Shown here: positions 10,831 through 20,559 of the stretch, in pieces
Numbering within the stretch: the stretch's first letter is position 1
How the letters are laid out: each line of letters begins with the position of its first letter
Source of the DNA: a bacterium
GTDB taxonomy: Bacteria; Electryoneota; RPQS01
Reading direction: 5' to 3'
NCBI GenBank assembly: GCA_016721565.1
Contig: JADKHW010000019.1
Span: 1-64,000, forward strand
DNA: 64,000 nt
Program-made: the position numbers and the translations under genes
Notes under the pieces: generated by a model
Told to the model about the DNA's origin: nothing
Seen by the model: only the letters and a program-made list of their open reading frames with translations
The model's database searches: none

Positions 10831-11283
10831 ATGTCCAGCAGATACGATCAGTTTGACGCGGCACTGTCCGCATGGATGGAAAAGTGGGGAATGCGGCTGC
10901 TACGATATTCATTGGCGGTCGTTTTCATTTGGTTCGGCATCCTTAAGCCATTAGGCGTCAGTCCGGCAGCAGAGCTTGTGGAAAAGACTGTGTATTGGAT
11001 TCCACCACGAATTTTCATTCCGATTCTTGGTTGGTGGGAAGTATTGATTGGGATTTGCATGTTATGGCGGCCCTTGATTCGGGTTTCCATATTCTTGCTG
11101 CTTTTGCAAATGCCCGGAACGATGCTACCGTTAGTCCTGTTACCTGACGTGTGCTTCACACATGTGCCGTGGGGTCTCACACTTGAAGGACAGTACATTA
11201 TCAAGAACCTTGCCTTGGTGAGTGCAGCGTTGGTTGTCGGCGGTACGGTGCGGCGAGAAGACGATGCCCATCATCGTTTATGA
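10831..11283 (+). CDS. DoxX/DUF417-like small membrane protein
   Basis: A 150-residue inner-membrane protein with four hydrophobic segments. The order and motifs (VFIWFGILKPLGVSP, ELVEKTVYWIPP, ILGWWEVLIGICMLW, LLLLQMPGTMLPLVLLP, GQYIIKNLALVSAALVVGG) match the DUF417/YkgB group of the DoxX superfamily. The biochemical role of this group is not settled; some DoxX members take part in redox or stress responses. It starts 3 nt after the stop of the O-antigen-polymerase-like gene, so the two share a transcript that ends at the hairpin at 11312. Confidence 0.75.
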   Translation: MSSRYDQFDAALSAWMEKWGMRLLRYSLAVVFIWFGILKPLGVSPAAELVEKTVYWIPPRIFIPILGWWEVLIGICMLWRPLIRVSIFLLLLQMPGTMLPLVLLPDVCFTHVPWGLTLEGQYIIKNLALVSAALVVGGTVRREDDAHHRL

Positions 11284-11311
11284 CGAGAGAAGCACCCGAA
11301 ATGTTTTAAGC

Positions 11312-11345
11312 AAAAAGCCCTCGTCGCGAAGACGAGGGCTTTTTT
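11312..11345. terminator. Bidirectional rho-independent terminator
   Basis: AGCCCTCGTC and GACGAGGGCT flank loop GCGAA, with five A on the left and seven T on the right. It serves the plus-strand DoxX-like gene and the minus-strand tRNA pair. Confidence 0.92.
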
Positions 11346-11420
11346 TGGTGACCCCAGGGAGGATCGAACTCCCATTGCGAGAATGAAAATCTCGAGTCCT
11401 AACCATTAGACGATGGGGCC
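11346..11420 (-). tRNA. tRNA-Glu (anticodon TTC)
   Basis: Acceptor GGCCCCA pairs with TGGGGTC, the D-arm, the T-arm (GTTCGAT loop) and the anticodon stem CGAGA/TCTCG with loop TTTTCAT are all present. Discriminator A, and the 3' CCA is encoded in the DNA. Confidence 0.96.
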
Positions 11421-11451
11421 ACGGAAACGCGTGGCGAACATTACTCGCGGG

Positions 11452-11526
11452 GGTGGCTGAGGGGATTCGAACCCCCGACCCTTGGAACCACAATCCAATG
11501 CTCTAACCAACTGAGCTACAACCACC
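11452..11526 (-). tRNA. tRNA-His (anticodon GTG)
   Basis: Acceptor GTGGTTG/CAGCCAC, anticodon stem TTGGA/TCCAA with loop TTGTGGT, T-loop TTCGAAT. The extra G at -1 (11526) opposite discriminator C73 is the hallmark of tRNA-His. CCA is not encoded. The 31-bp gap to tRNA-Glu suggests a joint transcript. Confidence 0.96.
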
Positions 11527-11578
11527 ACATGCGGCTTAGGGCAAGCAATCTACTCCCCCAGAAGCCGTAAGAACACTA

Positions 11579-11607
11579 ATTGTATTGATTTGCCTGAAAA
11601 AAGTCAA
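11579..11607 (-). promoter_or_regulatory. Promoter of the tRNA-His/tRNA-Glu unit
   Basis: On the minus strand TTGACT (11607-11602), 17 bp, TACAAT (11584-11579). It lies about 50 bp before tRNA-His. Confidence 0.65.
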
Positions 11608-11628
11608 GCCCACAGGTCCTGTGGGCTT
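11606..11628 (-). terminator. Terminator of the histidine kinase gene
   Basis: Stem AAGCCCACA with its complement and a 5-nt loop; on the minus strand it runs into GACTTTTTTC. It lies 67 bp after the kinase stop and abuts the tRNA promoter. Confidence 0.65.
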
Positions 11629-11694
11629 TGCTATTTTCTATTGTTAATGTTAAACTTACAGGTATTTCACACCCATTAGCTTAACTTCGATGCC

Positions 11695-14600
11695 TCATTG
11701 TTGGGCGTGATCGAGCACTTCGCGAACTGCACTGAGGAGTTCTGAGGGGCGATACGGCTTCTGAATGAAGGCAACAGATCCGAGGCTTATCTTGCGACGC
11801 TCTGAGGCGACATCGGGTAATCCACTAGAGAGGATAACGGGAGTGTCTTCGCGCTCGGCAAGTATCATCGATACAGCTTCATCACCACTCATCACGGGTA
11901 GCGAAATATCCATGATTACTAGTGCAACGGTATCTGCATTTTCTGAGAAGATTTGAACAGCTTCACGACCATCCATTGCGGTCAACACAGTATATCCAGC
12001 GTGCTCAAGCACCTCTTTTCCTAAGTCAATGATCACGGGTTCATCATCTACCAATAGTACAGTCTCAGTACCACCACGAATATTCCCGAAGGTGCGCGCG
12101 GGGATCTGAGCGCTGATCGCAGTTTCTGTTCGCGGAATAAGCAGCCTGAACGTCGTGCCAAGTCCTTCTTGCGATTGAACATCAATCTCACCACCGAGAT
12201 CGTCGACAAGCTCTGCAACAATTGACAAACCTAAACCGGTACCACGATTTTCCGCTTTAGTTGTGAAGAACGCGTCAAAGATTCGCTTCTGTATCTGCTG
12301 TGACATGCCGCAACCGTTGTCAATGACAGAAATGGCAACACAGTCTCGTGTCAAACGCTTGCCCTCTGCGCCGATGAGATTGTAGTCTTTTACGTTCTCT
12401 GTTTTTATGCTTATCTTCGGTGGTTCACTTTCTGAACCGTCGACAGAAATTCTTTCAAGAATCGCATCAGCGGCATTAACCCCGAGGTTCATCAATATCT
12501 GTTCGATTTGATTTGGATCGGCAGAAATCGGCCAGACTTTTTCGCACGAGTCTTCAACGACTGATATTCGCCGATCAACCGTGCGAGACAACATACGTGC
12601 TACGCTTGAACATACCGCATTAGGATCGAGCGAGCGAGCCTCGTCGGCAGATTTGCGACTGTAGTTTAGTAACTGCCGCACAAGATTTGATGCACGTTCA
12701 GCTGCCTTGGCTGCCTCGCGAGCGCAATCGCGTGTGTGATCGGACGAAACGTGTGCCTGCTCAAGCAATTCAAGATTGCCAATGATGCCAGTCAACAGAT
12801 TGTTAAAATCGTGAGCTATTCCGCCTGCCAACCTGCCTACTGCCTCGAGCTTTTGCGCGTGGCGAAGTTTGTCCTGCAACTGCCTGAATTCTGTGACGTC
12901 CTGCAACTCGATAAGCCTGAGCTGATCGGTCGTGAAAGTGATAGTCCATTTCCACGCGCGTGAATGAAATTGGCACTCTTTGCCCAATACTTCACGCTGA
13001 GGTCCGCGATTAGACAGGATTGCCGTCCAGAAATCCTCGTCCATCAGCTTGCGTACACTGTCGACATTTAGTTCAGAAAGCAATCGTCTTGCAGCAACAC
13101 TGGACGAGATTGTGTTACCTGACGCATCGAGCATCCAAACCGGGAGGGAAATGCTTGCGGTAACAGTGTCCGCCAAGTGTGCTTGTTGACTGCTTGTCGG
13201 CGCGTTTTTGGACTGATGAGCAGGCAATATAGCTCCATACACGCCAATGTTCCCATACGAGTTTCGACAGTATGTCCAAATTGCGCTGAAGTCGCCAAGT
13301 GAACGCGATTTCTCGATCCTGCTTTTTTCACCCGCGACAAATTCTGCGACAACAGCGTGGTGGTCTAATGGTAGAATGTTTTCTGCAACCGCTCCGCCAT
13401 GTGATGCGACCAGCTCTTCGGCTGCCGCATTCATATAGCGGATTTTTCCCTCAAGATCACAAGATAACACGGGATACGGACTGTCGGCAGGAATCTGGCG
13501 CAACAGGCGTTGCTCTTGTTCCCACAATTTGGTGTCCGTTATGTCCTGACCGTAACCAATAATATAATCTACGCCACCCGTGTCACCAAAAACTGGACTG
13601 ATTGCCTTTAGGTAATAGCGTTCTCTGTCACCGGCATCGCGGGACAGCTCTTCAAAGGTCACAAGATCACGTTTGCGCAACGCATCGGCGATTGCAGCTA
13701 AGCGTACACGACCAGTTTCAGCAGACAAACCAAGTCGGTGCTGTAAGTCGTCATCGTTTTGCCCGATGACCCACTCGCGCATAACTTCGTCAGGCACGCT
13801 GGCGCGATTGGCATAGCGATACCTGCCTTGAGTGTCATAGACAGAAACCTGTGCGGGAAGGTTATCGAGCAGTCTCTCGAAGAACTGTTTCAGATCAAAG
13901 AGTTCTTCCTCGGCTCGTTGCCTATCTATTGCCTGTGCAAGATAGTTAGCAATGACGTTCAGAGGTACAATCAACTGGTAAAGATCTTGGACTGCTTGTC
14001 CGGAGGATTTGACATGTTCGGTGTCACCAAGCCAAATTACTCCGATAACATGATCGCGCACGCGCAAGGGAACACAGATAATCTTTTGCAATCCGATCCG
14101 TCGCAAGTCTGCGTGAGCGTAGTCAGGACGACGGCCCGTCTGGGCATCTGTGACAGGATCACCACTGCGAACCACAGTACCGGAAATTGTCATTGCCGCA
14201 GGGACTCTGAAACCGAGCGGCAACCCGGTGTTCTCTTCGCCAACCAATACCATTTCGTCTGAGAGTTGATCGTAGAGCTCAACGGCGGCAATATTGAGAG
14301 GGAAGCGGGATGTAAGAATCTTGGGCAACTGCGAGTAGACCAAATCCATAGAGCGAGCGGACAAGAAGAGCTGTGAAGCAATTGCCGTCGTGTCTTTGTC
14401 ATGCGCCATCCGCTTGCGGTCTGTAATGTCACGGACGATAGCCATGATCATCGAGCGACCACTTACATCGATGCTTGCTAGAGAAACTTCGCAGTTTAGC
14501 TCAGCGCCGTCCTTGCGCAGGTGTACCCACTCGAAACTCTGTGGGTTTCCGTTTCGCGCCCGATTGATATACTCCGAAGCGAGTTTATCTGAGCGCTGGC

Positions 14601-15636
14601 CGTCCGGCTGAAATTTGGGGGAAAACTCGGCAGGTGAATGGCCGATCACATCGTCATGTTCGCAGCTAAACAGTTTGAGTGCGGCATCATTGCATTCACG
14701 GAACAGGTCGTCCATTAAGAAGAAGCCGTCGGCAGAGCGGTCAAAAATAGTACGATATTTCTCTTCGCTCTCTCGCAGTTGCGATTCGATTTCCGCTTGA
14801 CGATTCAGTAATTGAACCGTTTCAATTTTGCGGGCTGCGAGGTCGGCAAAAATTTCGAGATATTGGAAGACTTCGGCGTTAGGGCGCTTGCCGTTAACCG
14901 GATCATCGCAGTTTATCGTACCAAGAATCTTACCCGTGCTCGAATACATCGGCACATAGACAAGGTCCATTGGATCCCAATCATCACCGGGCATAGACTC
15001 GCGGCGACCGGGGACCACATAACGGCTGTGGATAACTTCGTGAAGGCGTTGAGAAGGAACGAAATAGGAGCGACTGACCTTGAATTCATCAAACGTTGGT
15101 GCAAACATGCGCGCTCGCTCGTCGGCAGGACGGCGATTGCGTTCGAGTTCTATTATGTCCTCATCGCACACCCCATAAAACGCCGATTCAATAACTTCGA
15201 AGCTTTCGAAAAGGTAAACAACTGCCGACGCCCAACCTGCTGCCCCAACTGCGTCTGCGACCGTCTGCAAGATTCCGCGTGTGGTACGGGCCTCTTCGAT
15301 CCCTACCCCTGCGCGGAGGAGACGGGCTAGCTTGTCTCGGCTTTCCTCCAACTGTTGGGCATACTCGTCAAGGACGTTGAGGGAATCAAACCTCTCTTGC
15401 TCGTCGGTGATTCGCTGAACTTCAAGATCTTCAAGCTCGGCGAGCCGTTCGCGCACGGCGTCTAACTCGGCAAGTAATTCCGAATTAGCAAGCACTGTGG
15501 CACGCAATTGCTCTACAGAGTCGGGAGCGTTGACGTGATCTGACGCCGGGTCGCTGGAATCAGGTGATATTGGTTGATTTTGCTTCAAACGCGCGGAGAC
15601 CAAGAATTGAGTTATTGACCTCCCGACCAATTGCAA
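11695..15636 (-). CDS. Hybrid sensor histidine kinase, multi-PAS/GAF with C-terminal receiver
   Basis: A 1313-residue, apparently cytoplasmic sensor kinase (no membrane segment). In order: a coiled-coil N-terminus (about 35-100), GAF (110-275), PAS (290-408, beginning SEEKYRTIFDRSADGFFLMD), GAF (425-565), PAS (580-700), two degenerate PAS-like stretches (715-800, 830-925), HisKA with phospho-acceptor His about 941 in GGIAHDFNNLLTGI, HATPase with N box NLGVNAADAI, DNGCGM and GTGLGLSIV, and a receiver domain with Asp about 1243 in VIMDISLPVMSGDEA and Lys in FIQKPYRP. Phosphate would pass within the protein from His to Asp and on to an unseen phosphotransfer protein. No response regulator is adjacent. 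The start is uncertain: TTG at 15636 has no clear ribosome site and an internal start is possible. Ligands are unknown. Confidence 0.93.
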   Translation of the reverse strand: MQLVGRSITQFLVSARLKQNQPISPDSSDPASDHVNAPDSVEQLRATVLANSELLAELDAVRERLAELEDLEVQRITDEQERFDSLNVLDEYAQQLEESRDKLARLLRAGVGIEEARTTRGILQTVADAVGAAGWASAVVYLFESFEVIESAFYGVCDEDIIELERNRRPADERARMFAPTFDEFKVSRSYFVPSQRLHEVIHSRYVVPGRRESMPGDDWDPMDLVYVPMYSSTGKILGTINCDDPVNGKRPNAEVFQYLEIFADLAARKIETVQLLNRQAEIESQLRESEEKYRTIFDRSADGFFLMDDLFRECNDAALKLFSCEHDDVIGHSPAEFSPKFQPDGQRSDKLASEYINRARNGNPQSFEWVHLRKDGAELNCEVSLASIDVSGRSMIMAIVRDITDRKRMAHDKDTTAIASQLFLSARSMDLVYSQLPKILTSRFPLNIAAVELYDQLSDEMVLVGEENTGLPLGFRVPAAMTISGTVVRSGDPVTDAQTGRRPDYAHADLRRIGLQKIICVPLRVRDHVIGVIWLGDTEHVKSSGQAVQDLYQLIVPLNVIANYLAQAIDRQRAEEELFDLKQFFERLLDNLPAQVSVYDTQGRYRYANRASVPDEVMREWVIGQNDDDLQHRLGLSAETGRVRLAAIADALRKRDLVTFEELSRDAGDRERYYLKAISPVFGDTGGVDYIIGYGQDITDTKLWEQEQRLLRQIPADSPYPVLSCDLEGKIRYMNAAAEELVASHGGAVAENILPLDHHAVVAEFVAGEKSRIEKSRSLGDFSAIWTYCRNSYGNIGVYGAILPAHQSKNAPTSSQQAHLADTVTASISLPVWMLDASGNTISSSVAARRLLSELNVDSVRKLMDEDFWTAILSNRGPQREVLGKECQFHSRAWKWTITFTTDQLRLIELQDVTEFRQLQDKLRHAQKLEAVGRLAGGIAHDFNNLLTGIIGNLELLEQAHVSSDHTRDCAREAAKAAERASNLVRQLLNYSRKSADEARSLDPNAVCSSVARMLSRTVDRRISVVEDSCEKVWPISADPNQIEQILMNLGVNAADAILERISVDGSESEPPKISIKTENVKDYNLIGAEGKRLTRDCVAISVIDNGCGMSQQIQKRIFDAFFTTKAENRGTGLGLSIVAELVDDLGGEIDVQSQEGLGTTFRLLIPRTETAISAQIPARTFGNIRGGTETVLLVDDEPVIIDLGKEVLEHAGYTVLTAMDGREAVQIFSENADTVALVIMDISLPVMSGDEAVSMILAEREDTPVILSSGLPDVASERRKISLGSVAFIQKPYRPSELLSAVREVLDHAQQ

Positions 15637-15781
15637 ATCTGGTTCCCTAATTAGCGGGTCAGTTTAACTCTTGTGAAATATCAAGCGATTATACAAGTTT
15701 TAACGGCTGTTTGGCGGGCGTGAATAGCAACAAATAGAGACAAGCTAGCCAAACTTATTTTGAGGTGTAGTGAAAAAGTGC

Positions 15782-15810
15782 TTGCGCTCCCCCTTGCTCA
15801 GGGCTATATT
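15782..15810 (+). promoter_or_regulatory. Candidate promoter of the tandem C25 gene
   Basis: TTGCGC at 15782-15787, 17 bp, TATATT at 15805-15810; about 70 bp before the ATG at 15879. Confidence 0.5.
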
Positions 15811-15878
15811 GTTAGGTTATTCTTGAGCAGGGATATTGATTCCCCATGCTTGTGTATTTTGGTACAAAGGAGATTCGT

Positions 15879-18800
15879 ATGTCGTTACGGCAATTAGTTT
15901 TACATCTTGCATTAGCATGCGGTGCCGTTGTGGGTTGGGCCGCCAATGTTGGTAACCCATCCTCTCACAACACCCCGTTGCCGTCTGTACCCAGCAAGTT
16001 CGCAGGGCCGGAAGTTGTTCAGGCCGCCGAAGTGAATGTCCTCAGCAACAACTTGAGCAATGTTTCGCTTAGCTTCGTGATCCCGGCAGTGTCGGTCGTA
16101 GAAACCGAGTTGTCGGGCCAAGTGTATAGCAGTGTTGTCATGAGCGGCGAAGCTGGGCAGGAAATTCCGGGCGCACCGGATTTACCGAGAATTGTGCGTC
16201 TTGTGATGGTAGACAACACAGGGAATTATGATTTGCATGTGAACGACCTGCAATTCACGACCTCTACCCTCCCCCACCTACCATCACCTTACGTGCCGTT
16301 GGCAGAGGGCGCCAACGCGCTGGATGACAGCGAAGTCTCGCTCGACCCTGAATACTACAACAATAATAGCTGGTATCCGCAAGAGGTTGTCACCATTTCG
16401 GAACCTGCGACGCTGCGTGATGTACGCTTTGTGCTTGTGACGATCAGCCCCGTGCAGGTGAATCCTGTGACTGGGGAGATTCGCGCCTATTCACAGGTCG
16501 ATGTGAGTCTCACGCAGACCAGCGGTATCGGAGCAAATGAGATTACGCACAATCCGGAGTTTATTTCGCCTGCATTCAAAGCTCTGTATCGCACGATGCC
16601 GAACTTTGAGGGCAGCCGTCTGGATGCACTGCCTGAATTGCCGGGTAGCCACCTGTATATTTGTGATCCGAACGCAAGCGTAGTTGCCGCCGTACAGAAT
16701 CTCGTTAACTGGAGACGGAAACGCGGAATCAACGCTTACATCGCAACAACCACGCAGACGGGAACCACGGCAACAAGCATTCGCAATTACATCGTTAACG
16801 AGTTTAGCACGAGTAACGGTGCGTTGGAATATGTGACCCTGGTTGGCGATCCGGATGCGGTCGCTCCCTATCAGATTGCGACAGGTACAGCTTTGGATAA
16901 CTCGTATGCAACGATGACGGGGGAAACCCTGATCCAGTACCCGATTTGGCAGTGGGCCGAATCCCTGCGACAACCCTTGGTAATTTGACCGCGATGATCA
17001 ATAACGTGATCAACTACGAATCAAATCCCTACATGACGAGCACCGCATGGTTCAATCGCGCATGGTGCGCCGCACATACATCGCAAGTGCCGTCCAATCC
17101 GGCAACAAAGCAATACATGCGCGCAATCATGTTGCAGCATGGTTTGCCAACGGTGGACTTTGACGTTTTCCCGGGTGGAATGCAGGCATCTACTTTGGAA
17201 GCTCACCTGGAGGCCGGCGTCTGTGTCTTCAATGATCGAATGTCTTGGATTTCCGAGTTTACATCTGCACAATTGACAGGTCTGAACGTTGGTCAGCAAT
17301 GGCCATATGTTTGGGTCGTGACATGCGCAACCGGAACATTTAGCGGTGACAATGCATTAACCGAAGAATTCATGCGCGGCAATCATGCGATTGGCTGCGT
17401 CGGCATGTCTGGCGCAGGCACGCATGCACGTTACAACAACATTCTTGACGGCGGCGGTATGCAAACAATCTTTGCATATGACGCGCGTGAAACAGGATTG
17501 GCAGTGGTCGGCGCAAAGCTTGAACTATACCGCAACTACAATGCCGTTGCAAGCGGAGATGTGACAAATTTCTCTGCTTGGTGCAATTTGCAGGGCGACC
17601 CGGGTGTACCGGTCTATTTGGCGACTCCGCAAATGTTGATCGTAACGCATCCAACAGCGATCAATCGCGGGACGAACAATGTTGCGGTGACAGTTACCAC
17701 TGGAGGTAATCCTGTGGCGCATGCATTGGTCGGCTTGACCAAAGGGACAGAGACGTTTGCGCGCGGATATACGGATGAAAACGGCGAAATCAACCTGGCA
17801 GTGAGTACTCCGACGACAGGAACGATGGACATCGTGGTTTCTGGTAAGGACTTGCATGCCTATATCAGTACGATTTCTGTTGGCGATGTGTCGGCTTCAT
17901 TGTCTTACAGCTCAATTGCAATCGACGACGACAACACAGGTGGAACCGTTGGTGATAACAACGACGTTTTGAATCCCGGCGAAACGGTCGATCTCAGCAT
18001 CGTATTACAGAATACTGGGACTTCACTATCCGTAACTGGAATCACTGGAACATTGACCAGCGCTACTCCGGGGGTCACGGTTACGAGCGGTGTGCAGAGC
18101 TATCCGAATATTGCGGTTGGAGCGACGGCTTCACCGACAACTCCATATCGCGTGAACGTTGGCTCAGTCTTTAATAATGAGCCGGTGACCTAAACCTCGC
18201 ACTTACTTCGTCGGCAGGCGCCCAAAATGTCCGTGTTGATTTGACTCCACAGGCGGCAAGTGTTGCGTATGTTTCAAGTTCATTCCCGGATGGAAACAAC
18301 CGACTTGATCCAGGTGATGCAGGATCGTTTACCGTCACAATGTTGAACGACGGATCGCGCGCGCTTTCCACGGCATCTGCCATTCTTCGTTCGCTTAACT
18401 CATTTGTTTCGGTAAGCGACTCGATGGGAACTTATGGCAACGTAAATGCAGGCGCCAATGCTTCAAATGGGGGCAATCCGTTCGCAGTGTCAGCGCTTAG
18501 CGGAACTCCTGGTGGATACCAAGCCTCGATGCAGCTTGTAGCTTACTCTTGGATTGAAATTGCGCCGGGACTTGGCGGAACGGGTCAATCACTTGGCTTC
18601 ACCGATGGTGGCGAAGATCAAGACGATGTTGTAAGCCGCATACTGCCATTCACATTCCAATTCTACGGACAGTCGTACGACACGATTACGGTTTGCTCGA
18701 ATGGTTGGATTGCTTTTGGTTCAACAACGCAATTTGACTATCGTAATTTCCATATGGGATCTCCGCTTGGACCGGCGAATATGATCGCGGCTTATTGGGA

Positions 18801-20274
18801 CGATCTGATCGAAACCGGTATTCCGAACGGCGGCGTGTATGTCTTGGATGATGCAGCGAACGGCCGCTGCATCATTGAGTGGATCGCTACATGCTTGTGG
18901 GCGGGTGGCGCAGCTCCGCAGAAGTTCCAAGTTATCTTGTACGACCCTGAAGCTACGCCATCTCCTACAGGTGACGGGAAGATACTTGTGCAGTACCAGG
19001 ATGTGAATCCGCATCCGAACTCCGCGTCATTTGATAACGATTACGCGACAGTCGGAATTCAGAACATAAATCACACGTCGGGCCTCGAGATTTGCTATTG
19101 GAACGCTTACACAGCGGGTTCGACAACGTTGGTTGACGGGCGAGCGATCACGTTCACTACCGATTTAACAGGAGCTATCAATCCCCAATTTGCTCTGCTT
19201 TCTCCGAATGGCGGCGAGTTGTGGCTGCAGGATTCGACTGTGAATGTGTTGTGGTCTCCGGGATTGGTGACAGGCGGTGTTAATATTGAACTGTCACGCA
19301 ACGGACTTTTGGGTCCGTGGACTTCCATTGCAGGGAACACGCCCAACGACGGTCAGTTTGCCTATTTGGTGACGGGTACATCTTCGCTTAATTGCCGAGT
19401 TCGAGTATCAGCAGTGGGTACTCCTGATTCAACGGATACGAGCCTCAGCGACTTCACAATTGCATCGATTGTAACTGTTTTGAACGAGACATTTGAAAGT
19501 GGTGGAGTTGGTTGGACACACGCTCCTGCCAACGGGTGGATAGATCAGTGGCACATCAGCACAGAGCAAGCTCACGGAGGAGCAAGCGCATATAAGTGCG
19601 GTGACACTGGTGCGGGTAACTACGCGAATCTCCTTGATGCGCAGTTGACTTCGCCAGTGGTCAACAACCTGCCGCCACAGGCGACGCTGATTTTCTATCA
19701 CATCGTTGACAGTGAGCTGTCAAACGCAAATCCAGATTCTGCATATGATGGGGGTTGGGTCGAGATGTCGGTGAACGGCGGTCCATTCGCTCCGATTACT
19801 CCAACTGAAGGATATCCCAAAACAACGAGACATGAAGCTGGAGGCGGCAACCCATATTCAGGCCCAGTTGCGGGTCAGGCATGCTATGCGGGCACCATTT
19901 CAAACTGGGCTCAAGAACAGTTCAATCTCGGAGCCTATGCAGATTCGAGCATTCAATTACGATGGAGATTTGGCTCTGACGGTGGGGCAAATCGCGAAGG
20001 CTGGTATGTTGATGACATGCAGATTTATGGAATAGCCGCAGTTACTGGACCAGCAATTCCTGTCGGTCTGACGATTGCCGTTTCGGGCAACGACTTATTA
20101 CTTCGCTGGGTAGATGATGACAGTTGGGGTTACCGGATCTACAGCAGTATCACGCCCGATTTTTCGAGCCTTGGTCTTGGAAGGAATACCCAGACCAACA
20201 CATTTACAATTCCGGGAGGGTTTGCCGCAAACGCAGAGAAATTCTACTACGTGGTCGGCTGGGGCGGCCATTAG
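15879..20274 (+). CDS. Secreted C25-family protein, tandem copy 1, catalytic His replaced; two frame changes
   Basis: The ATG at 15879 is preceded by AAAGGAGA and followed by a signal peptide (LVLHLALACGAVVGWAA). About 1465 residues with two indels repaired: near 16930 (NSYATMTGE to DPVPDLAVGRIP) and near 18190 (NNEPVT to LNLALTSSAGAQ). Domains: propeptide-like N-terminus, C25 peptidase fold (GALEYVTLVGDPDAVAPY), Ig-like domains, a nidogen-like sheet domain (LPFTFQFYGQSYDTITVCSN), one PNGGELW-type KNH-like domain (about 19195-19470), an anchor-J/MAM-like sandwich (ETFESGGVGW to GWYVDDMQIYG) and a C-terminal fibronectin-like domain. The Cys is kept (VVTCATGTF), but the His of the neighbour's FNHRMSW is Asp here (FNDRMSW, codon 17234-17236), so the protein may lack peptidase activity. 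No PNPF tail. Confidence 0.85.
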
Positions 20275-20293
20275 TCGTAATCAAAATTTGGAC

Positions 20294-20329
20294 AAAGGGC
20301 TGGCGGTTCACTCGCCAGCCCTTTATTTT
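20294..20329 (+). terminator. Rho-independent terminator
   Basis: AAAGGGCTGGCG and its complement around loop GTTCACT, followed by TTTATTTT; 20 bp after the stop of tandem copy 1. Confidence 0.9.
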
Positions 20330-20485
20330 GAATCAAAATATGATTGCTTGTATCATATTTAGTACTTATCCATACTTTGAGGATGCGCAGACAAGTCCAC
20401 ACTTTGGGCTCTTAACTTATATTTAAATTCAAACAAAATAAGAATGTTACGAATTTTATTAAATTTTCTAATTGTCTTCATTTCA

Positions 20486-20514
20486 TTGCAATCCGGCGTA
20501 GAAATGGTTAAATT
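20486..20514 (+). promoter_or_regulatory. Promoter of tandem copy 2
   Basis: TTGCAA at 20486-20491, 17 bp, TAAATT at 20509-20514, in an A+T-rich stretch (20400-20540) that holds no gene. Confidence 0.55.
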
Positions 20515-20559
20515 AAAAGCTTAGTGTAACTATGTGCTAAATTGAGAAAGAGTGGTCCG

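Noticed and set aside
16491..16973. 160-residue minus-strand open frame within C25 copy 1
   Set aside because: Antisense shadow of a well-supported coding region.
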